A stretch of DNA of 64,000 bases, from positions 60,794 through 124,793 of the forward strand of contig CAZBVO010000001.1 of assembly GCA_964495385.1 (NCBI GenBank), given 5' to 3'. A program made the position numbers and the translations under genes. The notes beneath the pieces are model-generated. The model worked only from the letters and a program-made list of their open reading frames with translations, was not told where the DNA came from and searched no databases. The stretch is from CAG-1138 sp964495385. Its GTDB lineage: Bacteria; Bacillota; Clostridia; Christensenellales; CAG-917. Below, in pieces: positions 1 through 7,888 of this stretch (position 1 is its first letter; every line of letters starts with the position of its first letter).

Positions 1-779
1 GAATCGAAGCCCGAAATCATATCGGCGGTAACTTGGACCGTCGCACTCTCGCCGAGGCTGGTTTCCGTCAGCAGTTGCAAATTACCCACGTCGACGTCTT
101 CGCTTTTAAGATAGACCGTGCGAGGGGTACCCGTCAATGCAATAGAATGCACGAAAGGATAGCCCACCACCTTGTAATCGAGTTCGTAAATTTCGGCCAG
201 GAAGGTAACTTTAAGTTTATACTCGCCGGCAACTTCCGTCGAAAATCCCGAAACCGAAAAGTTGTAGCCCGTTTTGTTGGCCGCCGCCGTAACTTTAAGC
301 ACGGTGGACGACGTCGAATTTCTCTTTTTGATGCTAAATTTAGACGAACCCCACAAAACGGAATTTCCCACCGTGTATACCGATTGGAAATCTTCCGAGT
401 CAAACTCTACTCCGTCGTAGGTCGACGACACCATGTACGGAACGTTCACCGACTGTCCGCCCGTCGACACCTTTATAAATCCGACGGTTTCGTCGACAGC
501 GGTGCCCGTGGTCATCACGGAAAAATCGTTTTCGTTTAAATTGATGTCCTTTTCGGTGCCGTCCGAGTAGCGAACCGTTATGACACAACCGTCAAACAGC
601 ACGTCTTCGCCCGGCAAATAGTACCTTTTTGTCGGCAGATTTTTGATTTCGAGCGAGCTTACCGACAGCGAATCGGGCTTGTCCTCCGAGCGGAACAAAA
701 CCACCGCCGCAATCACCGCCGAAACGGCAATCACCGCAATAAGCAACAGCACGATAAGTTTTTTGTTTTTGTCGTTCAT
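1..779 (-). CDS. Membrane-anchored protein with bacterial Ig-like (group 3) domain, 3' end outside window
   Basis: An open frame of 259 codons runs from an ATG at 779 off the left edge without a stop. It starts MNDKNKKLIVLLLIAVIAVS, a short positive N-terminus followed by a single membrane segment (about residues 8-28). The next part (about residues 38-115) contains 'LPTKRYYLPGEDV' and 'VRYSDGTEKDI', the pattern of group 3 bacterial Ig-like domains. The protein is therefore probably anchored in the membrane with a large outer part. The start lies 1 nt after the gpmI stop and has no clear Shine-Dalgarno, so it may be translated by coupling to gpmI. The function is unknown. Confidence 0.7.
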   Translation of the reverse strand, partial: MNDKNKKLIVLLLIAVIAVSAVIAAVVLFRSEDKPDSLSVSSLEIKNLPTKRYYLPGEDVLFDGCVITVRYSDGTEKDINLNENDFSVMTTGTAVDETVGFIKVSTGGQSVNVPYMVSSTYDGVEFDSEDFQSVYTVGNSVLWGSSKFSIKKRNSTSSTVLKVTAAANKTGYNFSVSGFSTEVAGEYKLKVTFLAEIYELDYKVVGYPFVHSIALTGTPRTVYLKSEDVDVGNLQLLTETSLGESATVQVTADMISGFD

Positions 780-780
780 G

Positions 781-2319
781 TTAAATAAGTGCGTTTCCGG
801 TCATTTCGTTCGGAACCGGAATCTCCATCATTTTCAGCATGGTAGGCGCAAGGTCCGAAAGCCTGCCGCCTTCTCTCAATTTACCGTATTCGACTTTGTC
901 GTCCACAAGAATAACCGGCACCGGATTGGTGGTGTGTGCGGTAAACGGACTGCCGTCTTCGGCAACCATTTTGTCGGCATTGCCGTGATCTGCGGTTACG
1001 ATGGCCATGCCGCCAACCGACAGAATCGCATCCAACACGGTTTTGAGGCAATCTTCAACTGCGGCAACGGCTTTTTCGGCCGCTTCCATAATGCCAGTGT
1101 GGCCGACCATATCGCAGTTTGCAAAATTCAAAATCATTGCGCCGTACTTGCCGCTTTTTATTGCTTCGGCCGCCTTTTCGGCGACTTCGTACGCGCTCAT
1201 TTCAGGTTTGAGGTCGTAAGTGGCAACCTTCGGAGACGGAACCAAAATGCGGTCCTCGCCCTCGTTAGGCGCTTCTACTCCGCCGTTAAAGAAAAACGTG
1301 ACGTGCGCATATTTTTCCGTTTCGGCAATTCTCAACTGCTTTATGCCTTGGCTTGCAAAATATTCGCCCAAAGTATTTTTGAGGCTTTGCGGTTTGAAGG
1401 CAACTTCCAAATTGTCGAAAGTGGCGTCGTAACGAGTCATCGAAACGTACGTCAAATCGAGGTAGCCGCATTTTCTGTCAAAACCGTCAAAATCTTTGAA
1501 GGTGAAGGCACGGGTAATTTCCCTTGCACGGTCCGGACGGAAATTGAAAAACACGACGCTGTCGCCCTTTTCGATTTTTGCCACCGGTTCGCCGTCGGCG
1601 CCCAAAATCACGCTCGGCACCACAAATTCGTCGGTAACGCCTCTTGCGTAACTATCCTCGATGGCTTCGGCCGCACTATTAAATTTCAGCCCTTCGCCCA
1701 GCGTCATTGCGTCAAAGCCTTTTTCCACCCTGTCCCAGCGGTTGTCGCGGTCCATAGGATAATACCTGCCCGCAACCGTTGCGATTTTGCCGAAACCGAT
1801 TTCGGCCATGTAAGCTTCCAGCTCCCTGACAAATTCGATGCCGCTTGTCGGCGGAACGTCTCTGCCGTCCATAAAGCAATGGACGTAAACGTTGTCAAGC
1901 CCCTGCTCTTTTGCCATTTTGATAAGCGCTTTCAGGTGCACGATATGGCTGTGAACGCCGCCGTTGCCCAAAAGCCCCATGACGTGAAGTTTTTTGCCGT
2001 TACGCTTGGCGTTGTCCATTGCGTGCAAAAATGCTTCATTCTCAAAAAAGTCGCCGTCGTCGATGGCCTTTGTGATTTTTGTAAGTTCCTGATAAACGAT
2101 GCGCCCGGCGCCCATGTTCAGATGTCCCACTTCACTGTTGCCCATCTGGCCGTCGGGAAGCCCTACGTCCATGCCGCTAGCGCCGATAAGGGTGTTGCTG
2201 TAACGGGACGTAAGTTTGTTGATGTAAGGCGTGCCTTCGGCGTAAATGGCATTGCCCGAAGTGCTTTCGGAAATGCCGAATCCGTCCAAAATTATAAGGC
2301 CGCAAAATCTGTTGTTCAT
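781..2319 (-). CDS. gpmI: 2,3-bisphosphoglycerate-independent phosphoglycerate mutase
   Basis: The enzyme interconverts 3- and 2-phosphoglycerate in glycolysis and gluconeogenesis, in the cytosol, with two metal ions. The protein has 512 residues, normal for the family. Metal-binding LDGFG (D12) is at the N-terminus, the phosphorylated serine is S62 in GNSEVGH, and a second metal motif TADHGNAD is near the C-terminus. I chose the ATG at 2319 because the earlier in-frame start lacks homology and this one has a GGAGGAGG site just upstream. A small hairpin (CCGCC-GAAA-GGCGG) abuts that site. It follows tpiA, from which it is separated by a terminator-like hairpin, so expression may depend on read-through. 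Confidence 0.97.
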   Translation of the reverse strand: MNNRFCGLIILDGFGISESTSGNAIYAEGTPYINKLTSRYSNTLIGASGMDVGLPDGQMGNSEVGHLNMGAGRIVYQELTKITKAIDDGDFFENEAFLHAMDNAKRNGKKLHVMGLLGNGGVHSHIVHLKALIKMAKEQGLDNVYVHCFMDGRDVPPTSGIEFVRELEAYMAEIGFGKIATVAGRYYPMDRDNRWDRVEKGFDAMTLGEGLKFNSAAEAIEDSYARGVTDEFVVPSVILGADGEPVAKIEKGDSVVFFNFRPDRAREITRAFTFKDFDGFDRKCGYLDLTYVSMTRYDATFDNLEVAFKPQSLKNTLGEYFASQGIKQLRIAETEKYAHVTFFFNGGVEAPNEGEDRILVPSPKVATYDLKPEMSAYEVAEKAAEAIKSGKYGAMILNFANCDMVGHTGIMEAAEKAVAAVEDCLKTVLDAILSVGGMAIVTADHGNADKMVAEDGSPFTAHTTNPVPVILVDDKVEYGKLREGGRLSDLAPTMLKMMEIPVPNEMTGNALI

Positions 2320-2377
2320 ATATGCCTCCTCCGCCTTTCGGCGGAAATTTATTTTCGAAATAAGGCCGATAGTCGGC

Positions 2378-2405
2378 AAAAAAATACCGCTTGAAAAGAA
2401 GCGGT
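2378..2405 (-). terminator. Terminator-like hairpin between tpiA and gpmI
   Basis: On the minus strand, stem ACCGCTT / AAGCGGT with loop CTTTTC is followed by A and seven T. A second perfect inverted repeat (10-bp arms, 2-nt loop) lies at 2414-2435 between the tpiA stop and this hairpin. Together they probably reduce read-through into gpmI. Confidence 0.7.
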
Positions 2406-2451
2406 TTTCAGCCGCGCCCTTGCAAGCAAGGGCGCAACCAAAATCCAAAGG

Positions 2452-3207
2452 TTATGCGTCGTAGTTTACGACAAGGCTGAAGTCAACTGCCTTAAGGCTT
2501 GCTCCGCCGATGAGGCCGCCGTCGATTTCAGGCATGGCCATAAGTTCTTTAACGTTTTTAGGGTTCATGCTGCCGCCGTACTGAATGCGAACTTTGTTTT
2601 CGGCACAATTTGCGCAGTAAAGGTTCTTGACGGTGTCGCGAATGATTCTGATGGTGTCGTTTGCAACTTCTGCGGTTGCGGTTTTGCCGGTTCCGATTGC
2701 CCAAACCGGTTCATAAGCGATGACTACTCTGTCCAGATCGTCGGAAGAAACGTCTTTCAAAGCTTCGGTGGTTTGACGAACCAAAACTTCTTCGACTTTG
2801 CCGCCTTCTCTTTCTTCGAGAGTTTCGCCTACGCAAACGATAGGTTTAAGCCCTTTTGCCAAAGCGGTTTTGACGCGAGCGTTTACGGTTTGATCGGTTT
2901 CGCCGAAATACTGACGGCGTTCGCTGTGGCCGATGATAACGTATTCTACGCCAAGTTCCAAAAGCATGTCTGCGGAAATTTCACCGGTAAACGCACCTTT
3001 TTCTGCCCAGTGCACGTTTTCGGCTCCGACTTTAACGTTGCTGCCCTTGGTCATTTCGACTGCGGTTGCGAGATCGGTGTACGGAGTGCAAATGACTACG
3101 TCGCAATTTGCGTCCTTAACCAGCGGAAGCAAATCGGTGATAAGAGCCTTGGTGGCAGCGATGGTGTTGTTCATTTTCCAGTTGCCGGCAATGATAGGTT
3201 TTCTCAT
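2452..3207 (-). CDS. tpiA: Triose-phosphate isomerase
   Basis: The enzyme interconverts dihydroxyacetone phosphate and glyceraldehyde 3-phosphate. All catalytic elements are present in 251 residues: GNWKMN with K11, the electrophilic histidine H94 in IIGHSERR, and the base E166 in AYEPVWAIGTG, followed by the phosphate-binding YGGS. It lies 58 bp after the Sm-like gene and upstream of gpmI, so it forms part of a pgk-tpiA-gpmI glycolytic cluster. A gapA gene is not in the window. The start is supported by an AAAGAGG-type site upstream of the ATG. Confidence 0.98.
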   Translation of the reverse strand: MRKPIIAGNWKMNNTIAATKALITDLLPLVKDANCDVVICTPYTDLATAVEMTKGSNVKVGAENVHWAEKGAFTGEISADMLLELGVEYVIIGHSERRQYFGETDQTVNARVKTALAKGLKPIVCVGETLEEREGGKVEEVLVRQTTEALKDVSSDDLDRVVIAYEPVWAIGTGKTATAEVANDTIRIIRDTVKNLYCANCAENKVRIQYGGSMNPKNVKELMAMPEIDGGLIGGASLKAVDFSLVVNYDA

Positions 3208-3265
3208 TTTAATACCTCTTTAAAATTTTTTTATTGTAAAACGCCTTGCGGCAGGTTTTCGATTT

Positions 3266-3466
3266 TTAGTCTTTCGTTACAATTTTGGTGATGTAAATTC
3301 TGTTCACAAGCTGAAACTTCTTTTTGAAGTTGCGCTGTTCGCTTTCCAGTTTAATAAAGCCGTCGTCAAAATCAACAACCTTACCTTTTACGGCAAAGTC
3401 GTTCATAACGCAGACAGACACTTCCGTGCCGTCCTCTTTAAGTTGCGAAAGCAATTTGTTGTCCAT
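3266..3466 (-). CDS. Small Sm/Hfq-like protein (66 residues)
   Basis: The ATG at 3466 has a strong AAGGAG site 8-9 nt upstream; a longer frame from 3604 lacks such support. The 66-residue product has the strand pattern of an Sm fold: 'LLSQLKEDGTEVSVCV', 'NDFAVKGKVVDFDDGFIKLE', then 'QLVNRIYITKIV'. This matches the Sm1 pattern of Hfq (N-x-x-x-x-KG-x-V-x-x-FD), but the YKHA-type Sm2 motif is replaced by NRIYITKI. I infer a divergent Hfq/LSm-like RNA-binding protein. It sits between pgk and tpiA, 140 bp after pgk. No function can be proved from sequence alone; another small beta-barrel remains possible. Confidence 0.6.
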   Translation of the reverse strand: MDNKLLSQLKEDGTEVSVCVMNDFAVKGKVVDFDDGFIKLESEQRNFKKKFQLVNRIYITKIVTKD

Positions 3467-3606
3467 AACGTACTCCTTATTTGAAATAACGGCAAGTGCG
3501 GATTGCCTTTGCTCCGCCCGTTGAGCCTCAAAAACGGCAAAAGCCGACGAGCCTGCCGCCATGATAGCGGCATAGTTGGGTGGATTTTGCCTTTGCGCCG
3601 CCACTT

Positions 3607-4923
3607 TTAGTCGCGATCGTTAAGGCAAGCGATGCCCGGCAATACTTTGCCTTCAAACAGCTCGAGGCTTGCGCCGCCGCCCGTGGAAATGTGAGTCATT
3701 TTGTCCGCAAAACCGAGTTGGGCAACCGCAGCCGCACTGTCGCCGCCGCCGATTATGGTTGTTGCGTCGCTTGCTTCCGCAAGAGCTTTTGCCACAGCAA
3801 TAGTGCCTTTTGCAAGAGTCGGATTTTCAAACACGCCCATCGGTCCGTTCCAAATTACGGATTTTGCATTTTTGATTTCGGCCGCATAAAGCTCGGCCGT
3901 CTTAGGTCCGATATCCATGCCCATCATGTCGGCAGGGATTTTGTCGATGTCAACGACTTTGGTTTGAATTTCGGCATCGATAGGAGCAGGGAAAGATGCG
4001 GTGCAAACGGCATCTACCGGCAGAAGCAATTTTTTGCCGAGTTCGTTTGCCTTTTCGATCATCTTCTTGCAGTAGTCGAGTTTGGTGTCGTCGCAAAGGG
4101 ACAGGCCTATTTCGTTGCCCTGCGCTTTTGCGAACGTATAGCTCATGCCGCCGCCGATGATAAGGGTGTCGCATTTTGTAAGCAAATTGTCGATAACGTT
4201 AAGTTTGTCGGCAACTTTTGCTCCGCCCAAAATGGCAACGAACGGACGAACCGGATGTTCCAAAGTGTCGGCCATAACCGACAGTTCTTTTTCGATAAGG
4301 AAACCGCAAACCGCAGTTTTTACAAAGCCGTATTCGGCGATGGCGGCCGTAGTTGCGTGCGAACGGTGTGCCGTGCCGAAAGCGTCGTTAACGTAAATAT
4401 CGCAATAAGTTGCCAATTTTTTGCAAAGTGCTTCGTCTCGTTTTTCTTCGCCTTTGTCGAAACGGGTGTTTTCAAGCAAAACGACTTCGCCGTCCTTGAT
4501 TTCGGCAACCAATTTGTCGCTGCAAGGGCCTACGAAATCATCGCTCATCTTGACGGTTTGTCCCAATTTTTCCGAAAGTTTTTCGGCAACCGGACGCAAC
4601 GAAAGTTTTTGACGGTCCTTTGCTGCCTTTTTAAGCATTTCGGCTTCGGCGGCCGCCCTGTCTGCTTCAGGCATAGCTTCGAGCTTTGCCTTTTCCTTTT
4701 TGTTAAGTCCCCAATTTTCGGACAAAACGTTGTGCGGCTTGCCCATGTGCGAGCAAAGTATGACCTTGGCACCGTGAGCGACAAGATATTCTATTGTCGG
4801 CAATGCGCCGTTGATGCGGTTTTCGTCGGTGATGACACCGTCTTTCATCGGTACGTTAAAGTCGCACCTTACCAAGCATTTTTTACCTTTGACGTCAACG
4901 TCTCTGACAGTTTTTTTATTCAT
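3607..4923 (-). CDS. pgk: Phosphoglycerate kinase
   Basis: The enzyme transfers phosphate between 1,3-bisphosphoglycerate and ADP. The N-terminal DFNVP motif, SLRPVAEKL, the hinge GPMGVFENP and the nucleotide-binding GGGDSAAA are all present. The ATG at 4923 has an AAAGGAGAG site. The protein has 438 residues, longer than the usual 390-400, because about 40 residues rich in K, E and A (63-105) are inserted where typical enzymes have the short GRPKG-type loop. It is the first gene of the glycolytic unit and has its own strong promoter at 4963-4991. Confidence 0.97.
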   Translation of the reverse strand: MNKKTVRDVDVKGKKCLVRCDFNVPMKDGVITDENRINGALPTIEYLVAHGAKVILCSHMGKPHNVLSENWGLNKKEKAKLEAMPEADRAAAEAEMLKKAAKDRQKLSLRPVAEKLSEKLGQTVKMSDDFVGPCSDKLVAEIKDGEVVLLENTRFDKGEEKRDEALCKKLATYCDIYVNDAFGTAHRSHATTAAIAEYGFVKTAVCGFLIEKELSVMADTLEHPVRPFVAILGGAKVADKLNVIDNLLTKCDTLIIGGGMSYTFAKAQGNEIGLSLCDDTKLDYCKKMIEKANELGKKLLLPVDAVCTASFPAPIDAEIQTKVVDIDKIPADMMGMDIGPKTAELYAAEIKNAKSVIWNGPMGVFENPTLAKGTIAVAKALAEASDATTIIGGGDSAAAVAQLGFADKMTHISTGGGASLELFEGKVLPGIACLNDRD

Positions 4924-4962
4924 AAAAAGAACTCTCCTTTTAATATTCAATAATCTTTTGAT

Positions 4963-4991
4963 ATTATATCATACACATATAATTTTTGCAA
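4963..4991 (-). promoter_or_regulatory. Promoter of pgk operon
   Basis: Minus strand: -35 TTGCAA (4986-4991), 17-nt spacer, -10 TATAAT (4963-4968), 40 nt from the pgk start. This is a strong housekeeping-type promoter. Confidence 0.85.
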
Positions 4992-5011
4992 CCTTTCCAA
5001 AACTATTTTAC

Positions 5012-5039
5012 AAAAAAGCCCGCGGAAATTTCCGCAGGC
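5012..5039 (-). terminator. Terminator after trmL
   Basis: Minus strand: a GC-rich stem (GCCTGCGG / CCGCGGGC, one G-T pair) with loop AAATTT, then six T. It closes the spoVT-trmL operon just before the pgk promoter. Confidence 0.85.
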
Positions 5040-5046
5040 AGCAAAA

Positions 5047-5526
5047 TCAATATTTAGTCAAATGTCCGATTTCGTTTAAACCTTCAAAATTTTGCTGGCG
5101 CAACGCCTCGTACAAAATAATCGCAACGCTGTTTGAAAGGTTCAAACTTCTTAGGTCGGAAAACATCGGAATGCGTATACAAGAGCCGTAATTGTCGTGC
5201 AACAAATCCTCGGGAAGCCCCCTCGTTTCCGGCCCGAAAATAAGGTAATCGTCGGGCAAAAAGTCAACCTTGTCGTATCTTTGCGCCGACTTTGTGCTTG
5301 CATAAAAATACCGTCCCTTATTTTTCGACTTAAAATCGTCGAAGTTTTCGTAAACCGTTATGTCGCAATCGCTCCAATAGTCCAGCCCGGCACGTTTAAG
5401 ATATTTGTCCGACAGCTCGAAACCCAGCGGTTTTATTAGATGCAAGCGCGAATGAGTTGCCGCGCAGGTGCGCACGATGTTTCCGGTGTTTTGCGGTATT
5501 TCGGGTTCAAACAAAACGATGTTCAA
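5047..5526 (-). CDS. trmL: tRNA (cytidine(34)-2'-O)-methyltransferase TrmL (SPOUT family)
   Basis: TrmL methylates the wobble ribose of tRNA-Leu species with S-adenosylmethionine. The 159-residue protein begins MNIVLFEPEIPQNTGNIVRT, the family signature, and carries the knot motifs 'IFGPETRGLP' and 'IPMFSDLRSLNLSNS', where the SAM-binding trefoil knot forms. The start codon is TTG (5524-5526), overlapping the dus stop as TTGA, with GGAGG 7 nt upstream. It is the last gene of the five-gene operon starting at spoVT. Confidence 0.95.
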   Translation of the reverse strand: MNIVLFEPEIPQNTGNIVRTCAATHSRLHLIKPLGFELSDKYLKRAGLDYWSDCDITVYENFDDFKSKNKGRYFYASTKSAQRYDKVDFLPDDYLIFGPETRGLPEDLLHDNYGSCIRIPMFSDLRSLNLSNSVAIILYEALRQQNFEGLNEIGHLTKY

Positions 5527-6467
5527 AGCGTATCCTCCCCAAAAACCTCCTTAACGGCAAGGATGGTTTCTTCGATGTTTTTTAATGTCATAAATCTGTT
5601 TTTCAAAGCGGCCACGCCGCGTCGACCTTTAAGGTAACAACAGATGTGTTTTTTCATTTCGTTGGCCGCAACGTAGTCGCCATAGACGGCACGCAAATCG
5701 GCAATATGTTGCAAAATAAGGCTTTCAATGTTAAATTCAGGCGTTTTATCCTGCAGTTCTGCAAATATCCACGGTCTGCCGAGGGCGCCTCGACCTATCA
5801 TTACTCCGTCGCATCCGGTAACTTCCAAGCACCTTTGAAAGCTATTTTTGTCCACGACGTCGCCGTTTGCTACAACGGGAATATGTACCGCTTTTTTGAC
5901 CTCGGCTATGCGTTCGTAATCGGCCTCGCCCGAGTAAAACATGCTTCGGGTTCTTCCGTGCACCGCCACTGCCGCCGCGCCCGCCTTTTCGGCAATTGCG
6001 GCATTACGGTCGGCGGTAAACTCGCCTTCCGAAAAGCCTAATCTCATTTTTACGGTAACAGGACGTCCTTCGGCACCTTCTACGGTTGCGGCAACCACCT
6101 CTTCGAGGCGTTTCGGGTCGGTCAAAAGCGCACTTCCCTCGCCGTTTCCGACAACCTTTGCAACCGGACAGCCCATGTTTACGTCAATTATGTCGAATTT
6201 TTTCAAAAGTTCGTGTTTTGCCGCTTTGTACATAAACTCGGGTTCGCCTCCGAAAATTTGCACTGCAACCGTTTTTTCGGCCTCCGACACGGCCAAAAGC
6301 GGCATTGCGGGGCGAGAATTTAACACAAGTCCCTTTGCGCTGACCATCTCGGTGCAAGTCAAACCCGCGCCGAACTCGGCGGCAAGCCTTCTGAACCCGA
6401 CGTCGGTGAAGCCTGCAAGCGGAGCAAGCAAAACGTTGTTTTTAAGTTGAATATTTCCGATTTTCAT
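5523..6467 (-). CDS. dusB: tRNA-dihydrouridine synthase (DusB-type)
   Basis: This flavoenzyme reduces uridine to dihydrouridine in tRNA. The 314-residue protein has the FMN barrel start 'LLAPLAGFTDVGFR', the catalytic cysteine in 'VNMGCPVAKV', 'HGRTR' and 'GRGALGRPW' for FMN phosphate binding, and a C-terminal helical RNA-binding part. Its start overlaps the mazG stop by 4 nt (ATGA) and its stop overlaps trmL, so all three are translationally linked. Confidence 0.94.
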   Translation of the reverse strand: MKIGNIQLKNNVLLAPLAGFTDVGFRRLAAEFGAGLTCTEMVSAKGLVLNSRPAMPLLAVSEAEKTVAVQIFGGEPEFMYKAAKHELLKKFDIIDVNMGCPVAKVVGNGEGSALLTDPKRLEEVVAATVEGAEGRPVTVKMRLGFSEGEFTADRNAAIAEKAGAAAVAVHGRTRSMFYSGEADYERIAEVKKAVHIPVVANGDVVDKNSFQRCLEVTGCDGVMIGRGALGRPWIFAELQDKTPEFNIESLILQHIADLRAVYGDYVAANEMKKHICCYLKGRRGVAALKNRFMTLKNIEETILAVKEVFGEDTL

Positions 6468-7879
6468 CTGTAAACCTTTTTTGCCTCGTCCCAGTAGCGG
6501 TCAAACACCTCGGGATCGTCAATAGACGCCCCGTCCTTTGCCATCGCCTCCTGAACGTGTTTGAAGCGGTTGATAAATTTTTGAGTCGCAACCCTGAGCG
6601 CAACTTCCGGATTAACGTGCAAATGTCTTAAAGGATTCAAAACCGACAGCAACAAGTCCCCTGCTTCCATTTCGACGTCCTCGGCGGAAGCATTGCGAAG
6701 TTCGTTAAGTTCCTCGACGACTTTGTCGTAATAACCGTCGTCCTTAGTCCATTCGAAACCGTCCTTTGCGGCATATTTCAAAACCTTTTCGGCGTAGGAC
6801 AAACTAGGCAGATTTTTTGCGATGCGGTCAATTTTTTCCGATGCGGTGGCCGCCTTTTTCTCAACTGCTTTGTTTGCTTCCCAAACCTTTAAGGCTTCTT
6901 CGCCGTTTGCAACTTTCACGTCTCCGAAAACGTGCGTATGTCTGGAAATCAATTTTTTGCAAAGGCCGGTTACGGTGTCGGCCACGTCGAATTCACCGTC
7001 CTGCTCGCCGAGTTTCCCGTGGAAAACGGCCTGCAACAAAACGTCGCCCGTTTCCTCGATGATGTTTTCGGTGTCGTCGGCGGAAATAGCGTCGCAAAGT
7101 TCGTAAGCTTCCTCGATCATGCTCTTTCTGATGGACTTGTGCGTCTGCGCCCTATCCCACGGGCAACCGTCCTCGGCAAGAAGCCTGTCCATAATTTGCA
7201 ACAGGTCTGAAAAATCGTAGCGTTCGCTGTTAAGTAAATCCGTCGGCGGCAAAATAACCGTGGTGGAATAATCGAAGTCACCACCTTTGTCAATGTCGTC
7301 CACAACCGCCTTTTCGGAAACGGTTTTGCCGTCCTTGATTTTCAATATGTAGCACTCGGCGCCGTAGCCGTATGCGTCGGCAAGTTTGTCCTTAACCTCG
7401 CTTGCCAAAAATTTGTTGTCAAGTTCCCTGACTGTCAAAGGAACCCTTTTGTCTGTCAAAAAATCGGATTTGTAAGCAACGTCGTAAGCGGCATATTCCA
7501 CCCACGAAGACGACGGCGCAAACCCCAGCGACACCGCCGATGACGAAACGCCCGAAACAAGCCTGACGTCATTATCCATAGACAAAAGTTTTGCCGCAGT
7601 CGCATCCGAGGCACCGTCGCCGTTGACACAAAAAACTACGTTTCCGTTTTGACTTTCCTTTTTTAAGGTGTCTATTATAAGATTGTCCAGTGCATCGAAA
7701 TCCGACGCCGACTCGAACAGATAGTCAAACGATTTTACGTCTATGCCGTTTTCCGAAAAATATCCGTACGTCGGAGTCAAAGCGGTTTTTACAAACACCG
7801 TGTCGGCATTTTTTATCGCCTCGACGGCCTCCAGCGTAAGTTGATTTTTCAAAATTCCAAGTCCGACAACTGTTATCAT
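6464..7879 (-). CDS. mazG: Nucleoside triphosphate pyrophosphohydrolase MazG fused to a tetrapyrrole-methylase-like domain (YabN type)
   Basis: The first ~220 residues begin MITVVGLGILKNQLTLEAVE, a SAM-dependent tetrapyrrole methylase-like fold. The C-terminal half (from about residue 225) is MazG, which hydrolyses aberrant NTPs to NMP and pyrophosphate: 'EDGCPWDRAQTHKSIRKSM', 'EEAYEL' and 'EETGDVLLQ' are the metal-binding helices. The 471-residue fusion resembles B. subtilis YabN, which also lies near spoVT/spoVB-type genes. SD GAGG precedes the ATG; the gap to the flippase gene is 9 bp. Confidence 0.93.
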   Translation of the reverse strand: MITVVGLGILKNQLTLEAVEAIKNADTVFVKTALTPTYGYFSENGIDVKSFDYLFESASDFDALDNLIIDTLKKESQNGNVVFCVNGDGASDATAAKLLSMDNDVRLVSGVSSSAVSLGFAPSSSWVEYAAYDVAYKSDFLTDKRVPLTVRELDNKFLASEVKDKLADAYGYGAECYILKIKDGKTVSEKAVVDDIDKGGDFDYSTTVILPPTDLLNSERYDFSDLLQIMDRLLAEDGCPWDRAQTHKSIRKSMIEEAYELCDAISADDTENIIEETGDVLLQAVFHGKLGEQDGEFDVADTVTGLCKKLISRHTHVFGDVKVANGEEALKVWEANKAVEKKAATASEKIDRIAKNLPSLSYAEKVLKYAAKDGFEWTKDDGYYDKVVEELNELRNASAEDVEMEAGDLLLSVLNPLRHLHVNPEVALRVATQKFINRFKHVQEAMAKDGASIDDPEVFDRYWDEAKKVYR

Positions 7880-7888
7880 AAGTTACCT

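Noticed and set aside
643..2394. 583-codon plus-strand frame opposite gpmI
   Set aside because: It is the shadow of the gpmI reading frame; no SD, no recognisable domains, and gpmI is certain.
3266..3604. Longer 112-codon form of the Sm-like protein
   Set aside because: The first 46 codons have no SD and no Sm-like pattern; the internal ATG at 3466 has a strong AAGGAG site.
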